Positions 18,332 to 25,914 of a stretch of 64,000 nt of DNA are shown here, piece by piece. The stretch is from positions 496,001 to 560,000 of the forward strand of contig NZ_HG938354.1 in NCBI RefSeq assembly GCF_000731315.1. Reading direction: 5' to 3'. The DNA is from Neorhizobium galegae bv. orientalis str. HAMBI 540 (GTDB lineage Bacteria; Pseudomonadota; Alphaproteobacteria; Rhizobiales; Rhizobiaceae). A model generated the notes under the pieces. The model saw only the letters and a program-made list of their open reading frames with translations. It had not been told where the DNA came from and searched no databases. Both the position numbers and the translations under genes were made by a program. Positions within the stretch are counted from its first letter, which is position 1. Each line of letters starts with the position of its first letter.

Positions 18332-19339
18332 TCAGACTTCCACCAGCGCCTTGACGACGCCGGCCGCCGGATCGGTCAGTCCTGCAAAACGTTCCGGTAC
18401 TTCCGACAGCATCATTCTATGGGTGATCAGGGCTGCGGGGATATTGCCGTCGCGCATGGCCTGCATCACCCGCTCGAAATCCGCTCGGGTCGCGTTGCGG
18501 CTGCCGAGCAGCGTCGTCTCGCGCTTGTGGAATTCCGGATCGGAGAAAGTAATGTCGCTGGAAACGATCGAGACAAGCACGTAGGTGCCGCCATGGGCGA
18601 CGAAGCCGAACCCGCGTTCGATCGCTTTAGGGTTGCCGGTCGCATCGAAAACGGTGTCGAAGAAGTCGCCACCGGTCAGCGCCGAAAGCTGCGCGTGGTC
18701 GTCCGGCCCGAGTTGAACCGTGGATGCGAGCCCAAGCTGGTGGCGGGCGAAATCCAGCCTGTCAGCACGGCCGTCGAGGAGCGTCACCGCGCCGCCGCCG
18801 AGCGCCGCAAAGATCGCGACCGCGAGCCCGATAGGCCCAGCGCCGGTGATCAGCACATTCTGCCCCGGCTCGATCCCGGCGCGGGCGACCGCATGGGCGC
18901 CGATCGCCAGGAACTCCACCATGGCCGCCTGATCGAGCGAAAGGCCCTGGGCCTTCAACACGAATTCTTCCGACAGGCTCAGATATTCGGTCATGCCGCC
19001 GTCGCGATGCACCCCGAGCACGCCGAGGTTACGGCAGCAATTGGTCCGGCCCTTGAGGCAGGCATGGCAGTGGCCGCAGGAGATGTAAGGCATGATCGAG
19101 ACGGTATCGCCCGCCTCAAGCGGGCTGCCGACCGGCGCTTCCTCGACCGTGCCGGCAAGCTCATGGCCCATGACGCGCGGATAGGAGAGATAGGGCTGGT
19201 TGCCGGTGAAGATATGCAGGTCGGTACCGCAGACGCCGATGCGTCGCAGCTTCACCAGCACCTCGCCTTCACCGCGAAGAGGCTTGGGACGGTCGATGGC
19301 GCTGAGTTTCCCTGGTTCGTCGCAGATGATAGTCAGCAT
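18332..19339 (-). CDS. zinc-dependent alcohol dehydrogenase, L-galactonate dehydrogenase-like
   Basis: The 335-residue medium-chain dehydrogenase has the catalytic zinc site (GVCGTDLH, GHELAG), the four-Cys structural zinc loop (CGHCHACLKGRTNC) and the Rossmann motif GAGPIGLA. Segments such as TGNQPYLSYPRVMGHE, VLGVHRDGGMTEYLS and FSDPEFHKRETTLLGSRNAT resemble my recollection of E. coli LgoD (YjjN), which oxidises L-galactonate to D-tagaturonate. The ATG at 19339 was chosen because GGAGCGTAAGAGT precedes it and the upstream lactonase stop is 4 bases away. An L-fucose-pathway role is the alternative. Substrate is unproven. Confidence 0.85.
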   Translation of the reverse strand: MLTIICDEPGKLSAIDRPKPLRGEGEVLVKLRRIGVCGTDLHIFTGNQPYLSYPRVMGHELAGTVEEAPVGSPLEAGDTVSIMPYISCGHCHACLKGRTNCCRNLGVLGVHRDGGMTEYLSLSEEFVLKAQGLSLDQAAMVEFLAIGAHAVARAGIEPGQNVLITGAGPIGLAVAIFAALGGGAVTLLDGRADRLDFARHQLGLASTVQLGPDDHAQLSALTGGDFFDTVFDATGNPKAIERGFGFVAHGGTYVLVSIVSSDITFSDPEFHKRETTLLGSRNATRADFERVMQAMRDGNIPAALITHRMMLSEVPERFAGLTDPAAGVVKALVEV

Positions 19340-19343
19340 ACTC

Positions 19344-20162
19344 TTACGCTCCGAGCCGATAAAAACGCTGGGCACTGCCGCCGAAGACCTCGCCATGAGC
19401 GTCGGCGGGCACGATATCGAGGCATTGATCCAGCCAGGCCTGGTAATCTCCGGCAAGCCTCAGCACCGGCCAGTCGCTGCCCCAGATGACCCGCGCGGGG
19501 CCGAACAGGTCGAATATGGTTTCGGCATAAGGCCGCACTGCCTGGGGCTTCTGGTCGCCCGCCTCGGTCAGCAGGCCGGAGAGCTTGCAATGAACGTTCG
19601 GCAGTTCGGCGAGCACTTTCATGCGCGCATACCAGTCGATGAAACGGCCCTCAGAGATCGGCGGCTTGGCACCGTGGTCGATCACGATCGGCAGATCGGG
19701 GTGTCGCCGGGTGAAACCAAGCAGCGGTTCGAGATGGCGCGGCAGCACAAGTGCATCGAAGACCAGATGGTGTTCGAGCATGGCTGCCACGGCTGCATCG
19801 AGCGCCGGATCGCCGATCCAGTGGTCGTCGGCGATATCCTGCAGCATCGGCCGCAGCCCTTTGAGCTTCGGATGCCGGGCCAGCCGGGCGATGGCTGCCG
19901 GCGCGCCGGGCGCCTTCATATCGGTCCAACCGACCACGCCGAGGATGAAGGGCGTCCTGTCGGCGAGATCGAGCAGGAACGTGGTGTCCGCCTCGCTCTC
20001 CATGGTCTGCACCAGCACCGTGCCATCGACGCCGGCCGCATCGAGAAGCGGACGCATATCGTCGGGCATGAAATCCCGACGGATCGCCTGCAATTCGGGC
20101 GGCGGCCATTGGCCCACCCGGTCGGCAATTCGCCAGAAATGCTGATGCGCGTCGATCCGCAT
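19344..20162 (-). CDS. amidohydrolase family, probable L-fuconolactonase
   Basis: The 272-residue protein is a metal-dependent amidohydrolase of the COG3618 type. His6 and His8 are in RIDAHQHFW, a His is in IVIDHGAKPP, and the C-terminal Asp is in VIWGSDWPVL. Members near L-fuconate dehydratases hydrolyse L-fucono-1,5-lactone, and often L-galactonolactone, to the acid. It lies 3 bases after the aldo/keto reductase gene, giving the expected order sugar dehydrogenase then lactonase. The length is normal and the motifs are complete. Confidence 0.88.
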   Translation of the reverse strand: MRIDAHQHFWRIADRVGQWPPPELQAIRRDFMPDDMRPLLDAAGVDGTVLVQTMESEADTTFLLDLADRTPFILGVVGWTDMKAPGAPAAIARLARHPKLKGLRPMLQDIADDHWIGDPALDAAVAAMLEHHLVFDALVLPRHLEPLLGFTRRHPDLPIVIDHGAKPPISEGRFIDWYARMKVLAELPNVHCKLSGLLTEAGDQKPQAVRPYAETIFDLFGPARVIWGSDWPVLRLAGDYQAWLDQCLDIVPADAHGEVFGGSAQRFYRLGA

Positions 20163-20165
20163 GGA

Positions 20166-21179
20166 TTAGCCCCCCTGACCGGGCAACGGTGCGCCATCGG
20201 CGATCAGTCCGCGGGCTTTCAGGCGTGACCAGAAGGAGGCCGGAATTTCTTCTCCGAACCAGTCGACATTCGACTTGATCTGTTCGGCGGTGCGTGCGCC
20301 GGAGACAACGGTCACCACGGCCGGATGGGCGAGGGGGAATTGCAATGCCGCCGCCTGCAGGCTGACACCCTCTTCCTCGCAGGCCGCGCGCAACACGTCG
20401 ACGCGGGCGAGAATATCGGCAGGAGCGTCAGTATAATTGAATTTGCGATTGCCGGCGAGCAGGCCGGAATTAAACGGCCCGGCCACCACGATGCCGACGC
20501 CCTGGCTGGCGCAGTCGTCCATGAACGAGAGGCTCTGCTGTTCGAGCAGCGTATAACGGCCGGCGAGCATGGCGACGTCGATATCGAAGACCTGCATCGC
20601 GTCGCGGATGATCTCCCATTCGTTGACGCCGAGACCGACCGCCTTGGTAAGCCCTTCCTCGCGCAGCTTCTTCAGCGCGCGAAATCCGCCGCCGGCGGTC
20701 AGCTGGTACCAGTAGTGCTGATGCCGGTCGCCATGGGTCATGCTGCCGATATCGTGGATGTAGAGGATATCGGGCTTGAGGATGCCGAGCCGCTGCTGGC
20801 TTGCCTCGAAGGACCACATGATGCCGTCGTAGCTGTAGTCGAAGACCGGCCGGAAAGGTAGCGGCTCGACATATCCGTCTTCCTGCGAGCCGACCGTCTC
20901 GTCCGGCTGCATGAGCCGGCCGACCTTGGTGCTGAGCACGAAGTCGCCGCGGGGCAGGTCCGTCAGCATGGTGCCGAGCCGCCGTTCGGAGCGCGTGTAT
21001 CCGTAGAAGGGCGCCGTATCGTAATAGCGGATGCCCGCCTCCCAGGCGGCTCCAAAGGTGCCGGCCGCTTCTTCGTAAGAGGTCTTGTGGTAGAGACTGC
21101 CCATCTGCGCGCAGCCGAGCCCCATTTGGGTTAATTCGACGGAGGCGTGGGGCAGTTTGCGGCGCTCAGTGACATTCAT
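20166..21179 (-). CDS. aldo/keto reductase, probable L-fucose/L-galactose dehydrogenase
   Basis: The 337-residue aldo/keto reductase carries the family tetrad: Asp54 and Tyr59 in RYYDTAPFYGYTRSERRLG, Lys86 in VLSTKVGRL, and a His in ILYIHDIG. The pattern fits D-threo-aldose 1-dehydrogenase, which oxidises L-fucose (and L-galactose) at C1 to the lactone. It starts the catabolic part of the operon, downstream of the ABC transporter genes. NAD versus NADP preference is not clear from the sequence. Confidence 0.88.
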   Translation of the reverse strand: MNVTERRKLPHASVELTQMGLGCAQMGSLYHKTSYEEAAGTFGAAWEAGIRYYDTAPFYGYTRSERRLGTMLTDLPRGDFVLSTKVGRLMQPDETVGSQEDGYVEPLPFRPVFDYSYDGIMWSFEASQQRLGILKPDILYIHDIGSMTHGDRHQHYWYQLTAGGGFRALKKLREEGLTKAVGLGVNEWEIIRDAMQVFDIDVAMLAGRYTLLEQQSLSFMDDCASQGVGIVVAGPFNSGLLAGNRKFNYTDAPADILARVDVLRAACEEEGVSLQAAALQFPLAHPAVVTVVSGARTAEQIKSNVDWFGEEIPASFWSRLKARGLIADGAPLPGQGG

Positions 21180-21254
21180 GAGATCGTCCGAAGTCCTTTG
21201 GGAATAGGATCACGGACGCGCATCATTCGCGATGCGCGCCCGCTGGGGGTAAGG

Positions 21255-22196
21255 TTAGTAGAGAACGTTCTTGGCTTCCGGCTTGTCGATATTGTCCTTG
21301 GTGACGACGACGACACCGGTATCGACGAACTTTTCGACCTTCTCCTTGTTGATCGACTGGAGCACGGTCTTGACGCCGAGTTCGCCCATCTGGAACGAAC
21401 CCTGCACCGCGATGGCGGTGAGCGTGCCGTCCTTGACGAACTCCTGCAGGTCCTGGTTTCCGTCAAACCCGATCGCGACCACCTTGCCGGCCTTGCCGGA
21501 CTGTTTCAGCGCGCGGCCCATGCCGATCGCCGTCGGCTCGTTGGCGCCGAAGATGCCCTTGAGGTCGGAATTGGCGGCAAGCACGTCGGTCGTCTGGTTG
21601 AGCGCGGTCGCCATCTGGGACTGCGAGTAGAACGGTCCGACGATGGTCAGCTTCGAGTTCGCCTTGATATAGTCGGTAAAGCCGCCGACGCGGCCGATTT
21701 CGGAGCCGGCACCAGCGACGTAGGACATCACGGCGATCTTGCCTTCCTTGCCCACCTTGTCGATCAGCGCCTTGGCGGCAAGCTCGCCGGCCTTCTTGTT
21801 GTCGGTGGCGAGGAACGACTGGTAATACTGCTCGGATCCCTTGGCGAGCAGCGAGTCGACGATGATAACCGGGATGCGGGCTTCCCAGGCCTTCTTCACG
21901 GCCGGAACCAGCGCGTCCGGATCGGACGGCGCAAGCACGATGCCGGAAACCTTGCGGTTGACGGCGTTCTCGACCATGTTGACCTGATCGGCGATCGCGG
22001 ATTCCGCAGCCGGTCCCTGGAAGGTCATGGTGTTGCTGCCCCCGCCGGCCTTCATGGCGGCATCGGCACCCTTCTGGACATTCTGCCAGAAGGTGGAATT
22101 GACGGTCTTCACGATAACGGCGATTTCGCCAGCCTGGGCCGAGAACGCGGTCAGTGCGATCACGGATGTCAGCAGTGCGGCAGCAAGCTTTTTCAT
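21255..22196 (-). CDS. periplasmic sugar-binding protein of ABC transporter
   Basis: The 313-residue ribose-type (RbsB-like) binding protein has a clear signal peptide (KKLAAALLTSVIALTAFSAQA, cleaved near residue 22). It is followed by EIAVIVKTVNSTFWQNVQKG and the VLAPSDPDALVPAVKKA and GANEPTAIGMGRAL segments of periplasmic binding protein family 4. The start is chosen because AAGAGGAGGAAGAC precedes it. It should capture the locus sugar, probably L-fucose or a relative, in the periplasm for the permease and ATPase encoded upstream. Confidence 0.92.
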   Translation of the reverse strand: MKKLAAALLTSVIALTAFSAQAGEIAVIVKTVNSTFWQNVQKGADAAMKAGGGSNTMTFQGPAAESAIADQVNMVENAVNRKVSGIVLAPSDPDALVPAVKKAWEARIPVIIVDSLLAKGSEQYYQSFLATDNKKAGELAAKALIDKVGKEGKIAVMSYVAGAGSEIGRVGGFTDYIKANSKLTIVGPFYSQSQMATALNQTTDVLAANSDLKGIFGANEPTAIGMGRALKQSGKAGKVVAIGFDGNQDLQEFVKDGTLTAIAVQGSFQMGELGVKTVLQSINKEKVEKFVDTGVVVVTKDNIDKPEAKNVLY

Positions 22197-22294
22197 GTCT
22201 TCCTCCTCTTTTCGTTGGCCTGAAACGGCCGGTTTTTTTAGAGAGCTCCTCACTCCCTCGAAGTCTCGCGGGTAAAGGTCCGCGTGCCCTTATC

Positions 22295-23323
22295 TCAGCG
22301 GCGGTTGCGCAACTGGTCGATCCAGACGGTGACCAGGATGACGAGGCCGATGATGATCTGCTGCGTGAAGGCGGAGACGCCGTTCATGTTGAGGCCGTTG
22401 CGAAGGATGCCGATCACGAAGGCGCCGATCGCGGTTCCCGAAATGGTGCCGACGCCGCCGATCAGCGAGGTGCCGCCGATGACGGCGCTGGCGATCGCAT
22501 CGAGTTCGTACATCACGCCCTCGTTCGGCTGGGCGGTGACGAGGCGCGACATCAGCACGCAGCCGGTCAGGCCGGCGAGCGTGCCGGAGAGAACATAGGT
22601 GAAGCTGACGATGCGGGTGACGTTGACGCCGGAAAGCCGCGCCGCATCGGCGTTCGAGCCGACCGCATAGATATGCCGGCCAAGCACCGAGCGGTTGAGC
22701 ATGTAGGAGACGGCGATTGCGATCACGATCATCAGGATGACCGGATAGGGGATGCCGGGAAAAACGATGGTCGGGAAACCGTCGGTGCCGATGGTGACGA
22801 CCCGGAAGAGCGAGCCGTTGCCGAGTTCGCCGAAGGATTCACCGAGTCCCGAGACCGCCCGCGCCCCGGTGATCTGCAGCGCCACGCCGCGGGCGATCAT
22901 CATCATGCCGAGCGTGGCGATGAACGGCGGCAGCTTCATCTTGGTGACGAGAATGGCGTTGATCAACCCGCAGGCCGAGCCGGTGAGAATGCCGCAGATC
23001 ATGCCGAGCCAGACGGGCGTTCCCAGATCCTTGACCGCCAGCGCCGCGACCACCCCGGAAAGCGCCAGCACCGAGCCGACCGACAGGTCGATGCCGCCGG
23101 TGATGATGACGCAGGTGGCGCCGATGCCGAGAAAGGCGATCGAGGTCACCTGCAGCGCCACCGTCATGCCGTTGTCGATGGTGAAGAAGGCGTTGCTGGT
23201 CGCCGAAAAGACGCCGATCAGCACGAACAGGCTGCCGAGCGCGGCGAATTTCTGGATGATATCCTTCTGGCGGTCGCTGAACGTGCCGCTCTTCTGTTTC
23301 GCAACTTCGATAATTTCAGCCAT
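22295..23323 (-). CDS. ABC sugar transporter permease (RbsC-like)
   Basis: The 342-residue protein has about nine to ten hydrophobic segments and the BPD_transp_2 features. These include GIDLSVGSVLALSGVV, NAILVTKMKLPPFIATLGMM, VGSNADAARLSGVNV (the EAA-like loop that contacts the ATPase) and GGTSLIGGVGTISGTAIGA. It forms the membrane channel of the sugar importer and acts as a dimer. It lies 9 bases after the ATPase gene and 98 bases before the binding-protein gene. Confidence 0.93.
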   Translation of the reverse strand: MAEIIEVAKQKSGTFSDRQKDIIQKFAALGSLFVLIGVFSATSNAFFTIDNGMTVALQVTSIAFLGIGATCVIITGGIDLSVGSVLALSGVVAALAVKDLGTPVWLGMICGILTGSACGLINAILVTKMKLPPFIATLGMMMIARGVALQITGARAVSGLGESFGELGNGSLFRVVTIGTDGFPTIVFPGIPYPVILMIVIAIAVSYMLNRSVLGRHIYAVGSNADAARLSGVNVTRIVSFTYVLSGTLAGLTGCVLMSRLVTAQPNEGVMYELDAIASAVIGGTSLIGGVGTISGTAIGAFVIGILRNGLNMNGVSAFTQQIIIGLVILVTVWIDQLRNRR

Positions 23324-23332
23324 GTTATGCCC

Positions 23333-24931
23333 TCATCCTGCCGACCGAGCGTAGCCGGAGGCGTATCGCATGATCTCTTCCTGGTCGGTTTTCGCAGTCT
23401 CCAGCACGCCGGTGATGCGGCCCTGGTGGAAGACGGCGACGCGGTCGGTCATGCCGAGAATTTCCGGAAGCTCGGAACTGATCAGCACGACGCCGATGCC
23501 GTTTGCCGCAAGCTCGTCCATGATCCGGTAGATCGCGAGCTTGGCGCCCACGTCGATGCCGCGGGTAGGTTCGTCGAAGAACAGTATTCTCGACTTCCGG
23601 AACAGCCACTTGCCGATGATGATCTTCTGCTGGTTTCCGCCCGAAAGCAGCCGCACCGGCTGCTTGATCGAGGGCGTGCGGATGTTCAGGAGATCGATGT
23701 ATTCTTTCGTCGTCCGGGCATGTTTGGCAAAGTCGATCAGCCCGAAACGATTCGACACGGCAGCCATATTGGCGAGCGTCATGTTGGCGTCGACCGTCAT
23801 CTTGACCGCCAGCCCCTGCGCCTTGCGGTCTTCGGACAGATAGGCGATGCCGGCAGCGATCGCGTCGCGCGGCGAGGTGATGGTGAGCGTATGGCCATGC
23901 AGGGTGACCGTGCCGGTATCGAGCGGATCGGCGCCGAAGACGGCGCGCGCCACTTCCGTGCGTCCGGCGCCCATCAGGCCGGCAAAGCCGAGGATCTCGC
24001 CGCGACGCAGCGTGAAGGAAATGTCGCGGAAGACGCCGGCGCGCGAAAGGCCTTCCGCCGAAAAGATGACCTCGTCGCTCGGAACCGAGGTCCGTTCCGG
24101 AAACTTCTCTTCCAGCGACCGGCCGACCATTTTCGAGACGATCGCGTCGATGCTGGTGGCGGCAAAATCGTCGGTCGAGATGTAGCGGCCGTCGCGCAAC
24201 ACCGTGACGCGGTCGACGATCTCGGACATTTCGTCCAGCCTATGCGAGATATAGACGATGCCGACGCCGGATGCCTTCAGGTCGCGGATGACCTTGAACA
24301 GCAGCCGCGTCTCCTGCTCGGTCAGCGACGAGGTCGGTTCGTCCATGATCAGCACTTCGGCGTCCAGCGACAGCGCCTTGGCGATCTCCACCATCTGGCA
24401 CTGGGCGACGGACAGGCCGCGCACCGGACGATCCGGATTGATGTCGACCCCGAGCCGGTCGAGGCAGCGCTTGGCGTCGGCCCGCAGCTTCTTGCGGTCG
24501 ACGAGAAAGCTTCCTCCGAGAAAACCACGGCGCGGCTCGCGGGCAAGATAGATGTTTTCCGCCACCGTCAGGTGCGGCACGAGGTTGAGTTCCTGGTGGA
24601 TGATGGCGATGCCGGCGGCTTCGGATTCCCGCGTCGAGGAAAAATGCCGTTCCTCGCCCTTGTAGGTGATCGTGCCGGCGCTCGGCTGGTAGACGCCGCT
24701 GACGATCTTCATCAGCGTCGATTTGCCGGCGCCGTTTTCGCCGCAGACGGCATGAACTTCACCGCGGCGGAGGTCGAAATGGACGTTGGCAAGCGCTTTG
24801 ACGCCCGGGAAGTCCTTGCTGATATTGTCGAGGCGGAGGAGAGGCTGGTTCGTCGAGGCCGACGCGGCACGGCCCGGCAGCATGGCGGCGCCATGTATAG
24901 TCTGCCCAAGCTCGGCCGGACGATTTTCCAA
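23333..24931 (-). CDS. ABC sugar transporter ATP-binding protein (RbsA-like)
   Basis: The protein has two ABC domains. The first contains GENGAGKST (Walker A), LSVAQCQMVEIAKAL (signature) and LIMDEPTSSLTEQE (Walker B). The second has the degenerate GLMGAGRTEV loop normal for this class, LSGGNQQKIIIGKWL and LFFDEPTRGIDVG. I set the start at a TTG (24931), giving 532 residues, because GAGGAGG lies 5 bases before it. The first ATG (24883) has no ribosome binding site, and a still longer frame reaches 25021. It heads the nine-gene minus-strand operon and is divergent from the GntR regulator. Confidence 0.9.
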   Translation of the reverse strand: MENRPAELGQTIHGAAMLPGRAASASTNQPLLRLDNISKDFPGVKALANVHFDLRRGEVHAVCGENGAGKSTLMKIVSGVYQPSAGTITYKGEERHFSSTRESEAAGIAIIHQELNLVPHLTVAENIYLAREPRRGFLGGSFLVDRKKLRADAKRCLDRLGVDINPDRPVRGLSVAQCQMVEIAKALSLDAEVLIMDEPTSSLTEQETRLLFKVIRDLKASGVGIVYISHRLDEMSEIVDRVTVLRDGRYISTDDFAATSIDAIVSKMVGRSLEEKFPERTSVPSDEVIFSAEGLSRAGVFRDISFTLRRGEILGFAGLMGAGRTEVARAVFGADPLDTGTVTLHGHTLTITSPRDAIAAGIAYLSEDRKAQGLAVKMTVDANMTLANMAAVSNRFGLIDFAKHARTTKEYIDLLNIRTPSIKQPVRLLSGGNQQKIIIGKWLFRKSRILFFDEPTRGIDVGAKLAIYRIMDELAANGIGVVLISSELPEILGMTDRVAVFHQGRITGVLETAKTDQEEIMRYASGYARSAG

Positions 24932-25015
24932 ATTTGCCTCCTCGGGCCGTTCAGGCCCATTCGCCGGCGGCTCCTCCCTCCGGCGTTGACAATGGGTAAA
25001 CCCGAGGACGGAAGT

Positions 25016-25155
25016 GGTCAAGCCAATTTTTCTAGAAAGGAGAAGCAGGCCGAAGGCAGTGAGAGTGAAATGTATCTTGAGGCGAAAAACAGTGATAAAT
25101 CAACGGAGAAAATTTGTTTGTTGCTCTCTTCCTGCTGGCTGATATGGTAAGGCCA
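25016..25155. promoter_or_regulatory. divergent promoter region with two candidate GntR operators
   Basis: Two similar 11-base elements, TGGTCAAGCCA (25016-25026) and TGGTAAGGCCA (25145-25155), lie between the transporter operon and the regulator gene. They differ at two positions and share the TGGT...CCA symmetry of FadR-subfamily GntR sites. One is close to the operon start and the other just before the regulator start, as expected for an autoregulated divergent switch. This is a visual match only. Confidence 0.4.
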
Positions 25156-25169
25156 AATTGTTCAGGACG

Positions 25170-25880
25170 ATGAAATTCATGAACGGACCCATCAAGACGG
25201 CAGAACCGCGGCGGCTGTATCAGCAGATTGCCGACCAGATCCGGGTGCTGATCCAGGGCGGCCAGTTTCCGGCCGGCGCACGCCTGCCGGCCGAGCGGGA
25301 GCTTGCCCAGCAGCTCGGCGTTTCGCGCCCGTCCTTGCGTGAAGCACTGATCGCGCTCGAAATCGACGGAAGCGTCGAAATCCGAATGGGGTCGGGGATC
25401 TACGTGACGGCCGAGCCGGACCGTCGGCCATGGCAAAGCGGCTCCATGGGCGAAAGCCCGCTCGAACTGATGCAGGCAAGAGCTGCCGTCGAAGGCGCGG
25501 TCATTCTGCTGACGTCGGCACGGATCACGCCGGAGACATTGCGGTCGTTGCGCCAGACGCTCGACCAGATGCGCACCGAGATCGCCGAAGGGCGCAAGGC
25601 ACTCGACCTTGACCGGCTTTTCCACCTGACCATCGCCAGCCAGTCGGGCAATTCGGTGCTGGCGCATATCGTGGGCGACCTGTTCGACGAGCGCCACAGC
25701 CCGATGTCGGCCCAGATCCGGGCTCGATTCGAATCGCCGGAAACCTGGGGGCTTGCGCTGAGCGAGCACGAGGCGATCTATGCGGCGCTGGAGGCGCGTA
25801 ATCCGCTTCTCGCCCAGGCGATGATGCATGCACATCTGGAGGAATCGAAACAGCGCTGGATGAATCACGAGACACGGTGA
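25170..25880 (+). CDS. GntR family regulator, FadR subfamily
   Basis: A winged helix at the N-terminus (RLYQQIADQIRVLIQGGQF, AGARLPAERELAQQLGVSRPS) is followed by LREALIALEIDGSVEIRMGSGIYV. A C-terminal FCD ligand domain (about 100-225) has metal-site-type acidic and His residues such as LDLDRLFHLTIASQSGNSVL and HEAIYAALEARNP. It probably represses the divergent sugar operon until a pathway sugar or sugar acid binds. I chose the ATG at 25170 (AGGACG before it). A TTG at 25158 and an ATG at 25179 are alternatives. Confidence 0.9.
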   Translation: MKFMNGPIKTAEPRRLYQQIADQIRVLIQGGQFPAGARLPAERELAQQLGVSRPSLREALIALEIDGSVEIRMGSGIYVTAEPDRRPWQSGSMGESPLELMQARAAVEGAVILLTSARITPETLRSLRQTLDQMRTEIAEGRKALDLDRLFHLTIASQSGNSVLAHIVGDLFDERHSPMSAQIRARFESPETWGLALSEHEAIYAALEARNPLLAQAMMHAHLEESKQRWMNHETR

Positions 25881-25914
25881 TATTCCTGTGGCTGTTTCGG
25901 GAGGAAACAAGAAA

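Noticed and set aside
22154..25150. A 998-codon plus-strand open frame opposite the sugar transporter genes
   Set aside because: The three minus-strand ABC genes have all family motifs. The plus frame gives Asp/Arg/His-rich low-information translation with no domain.
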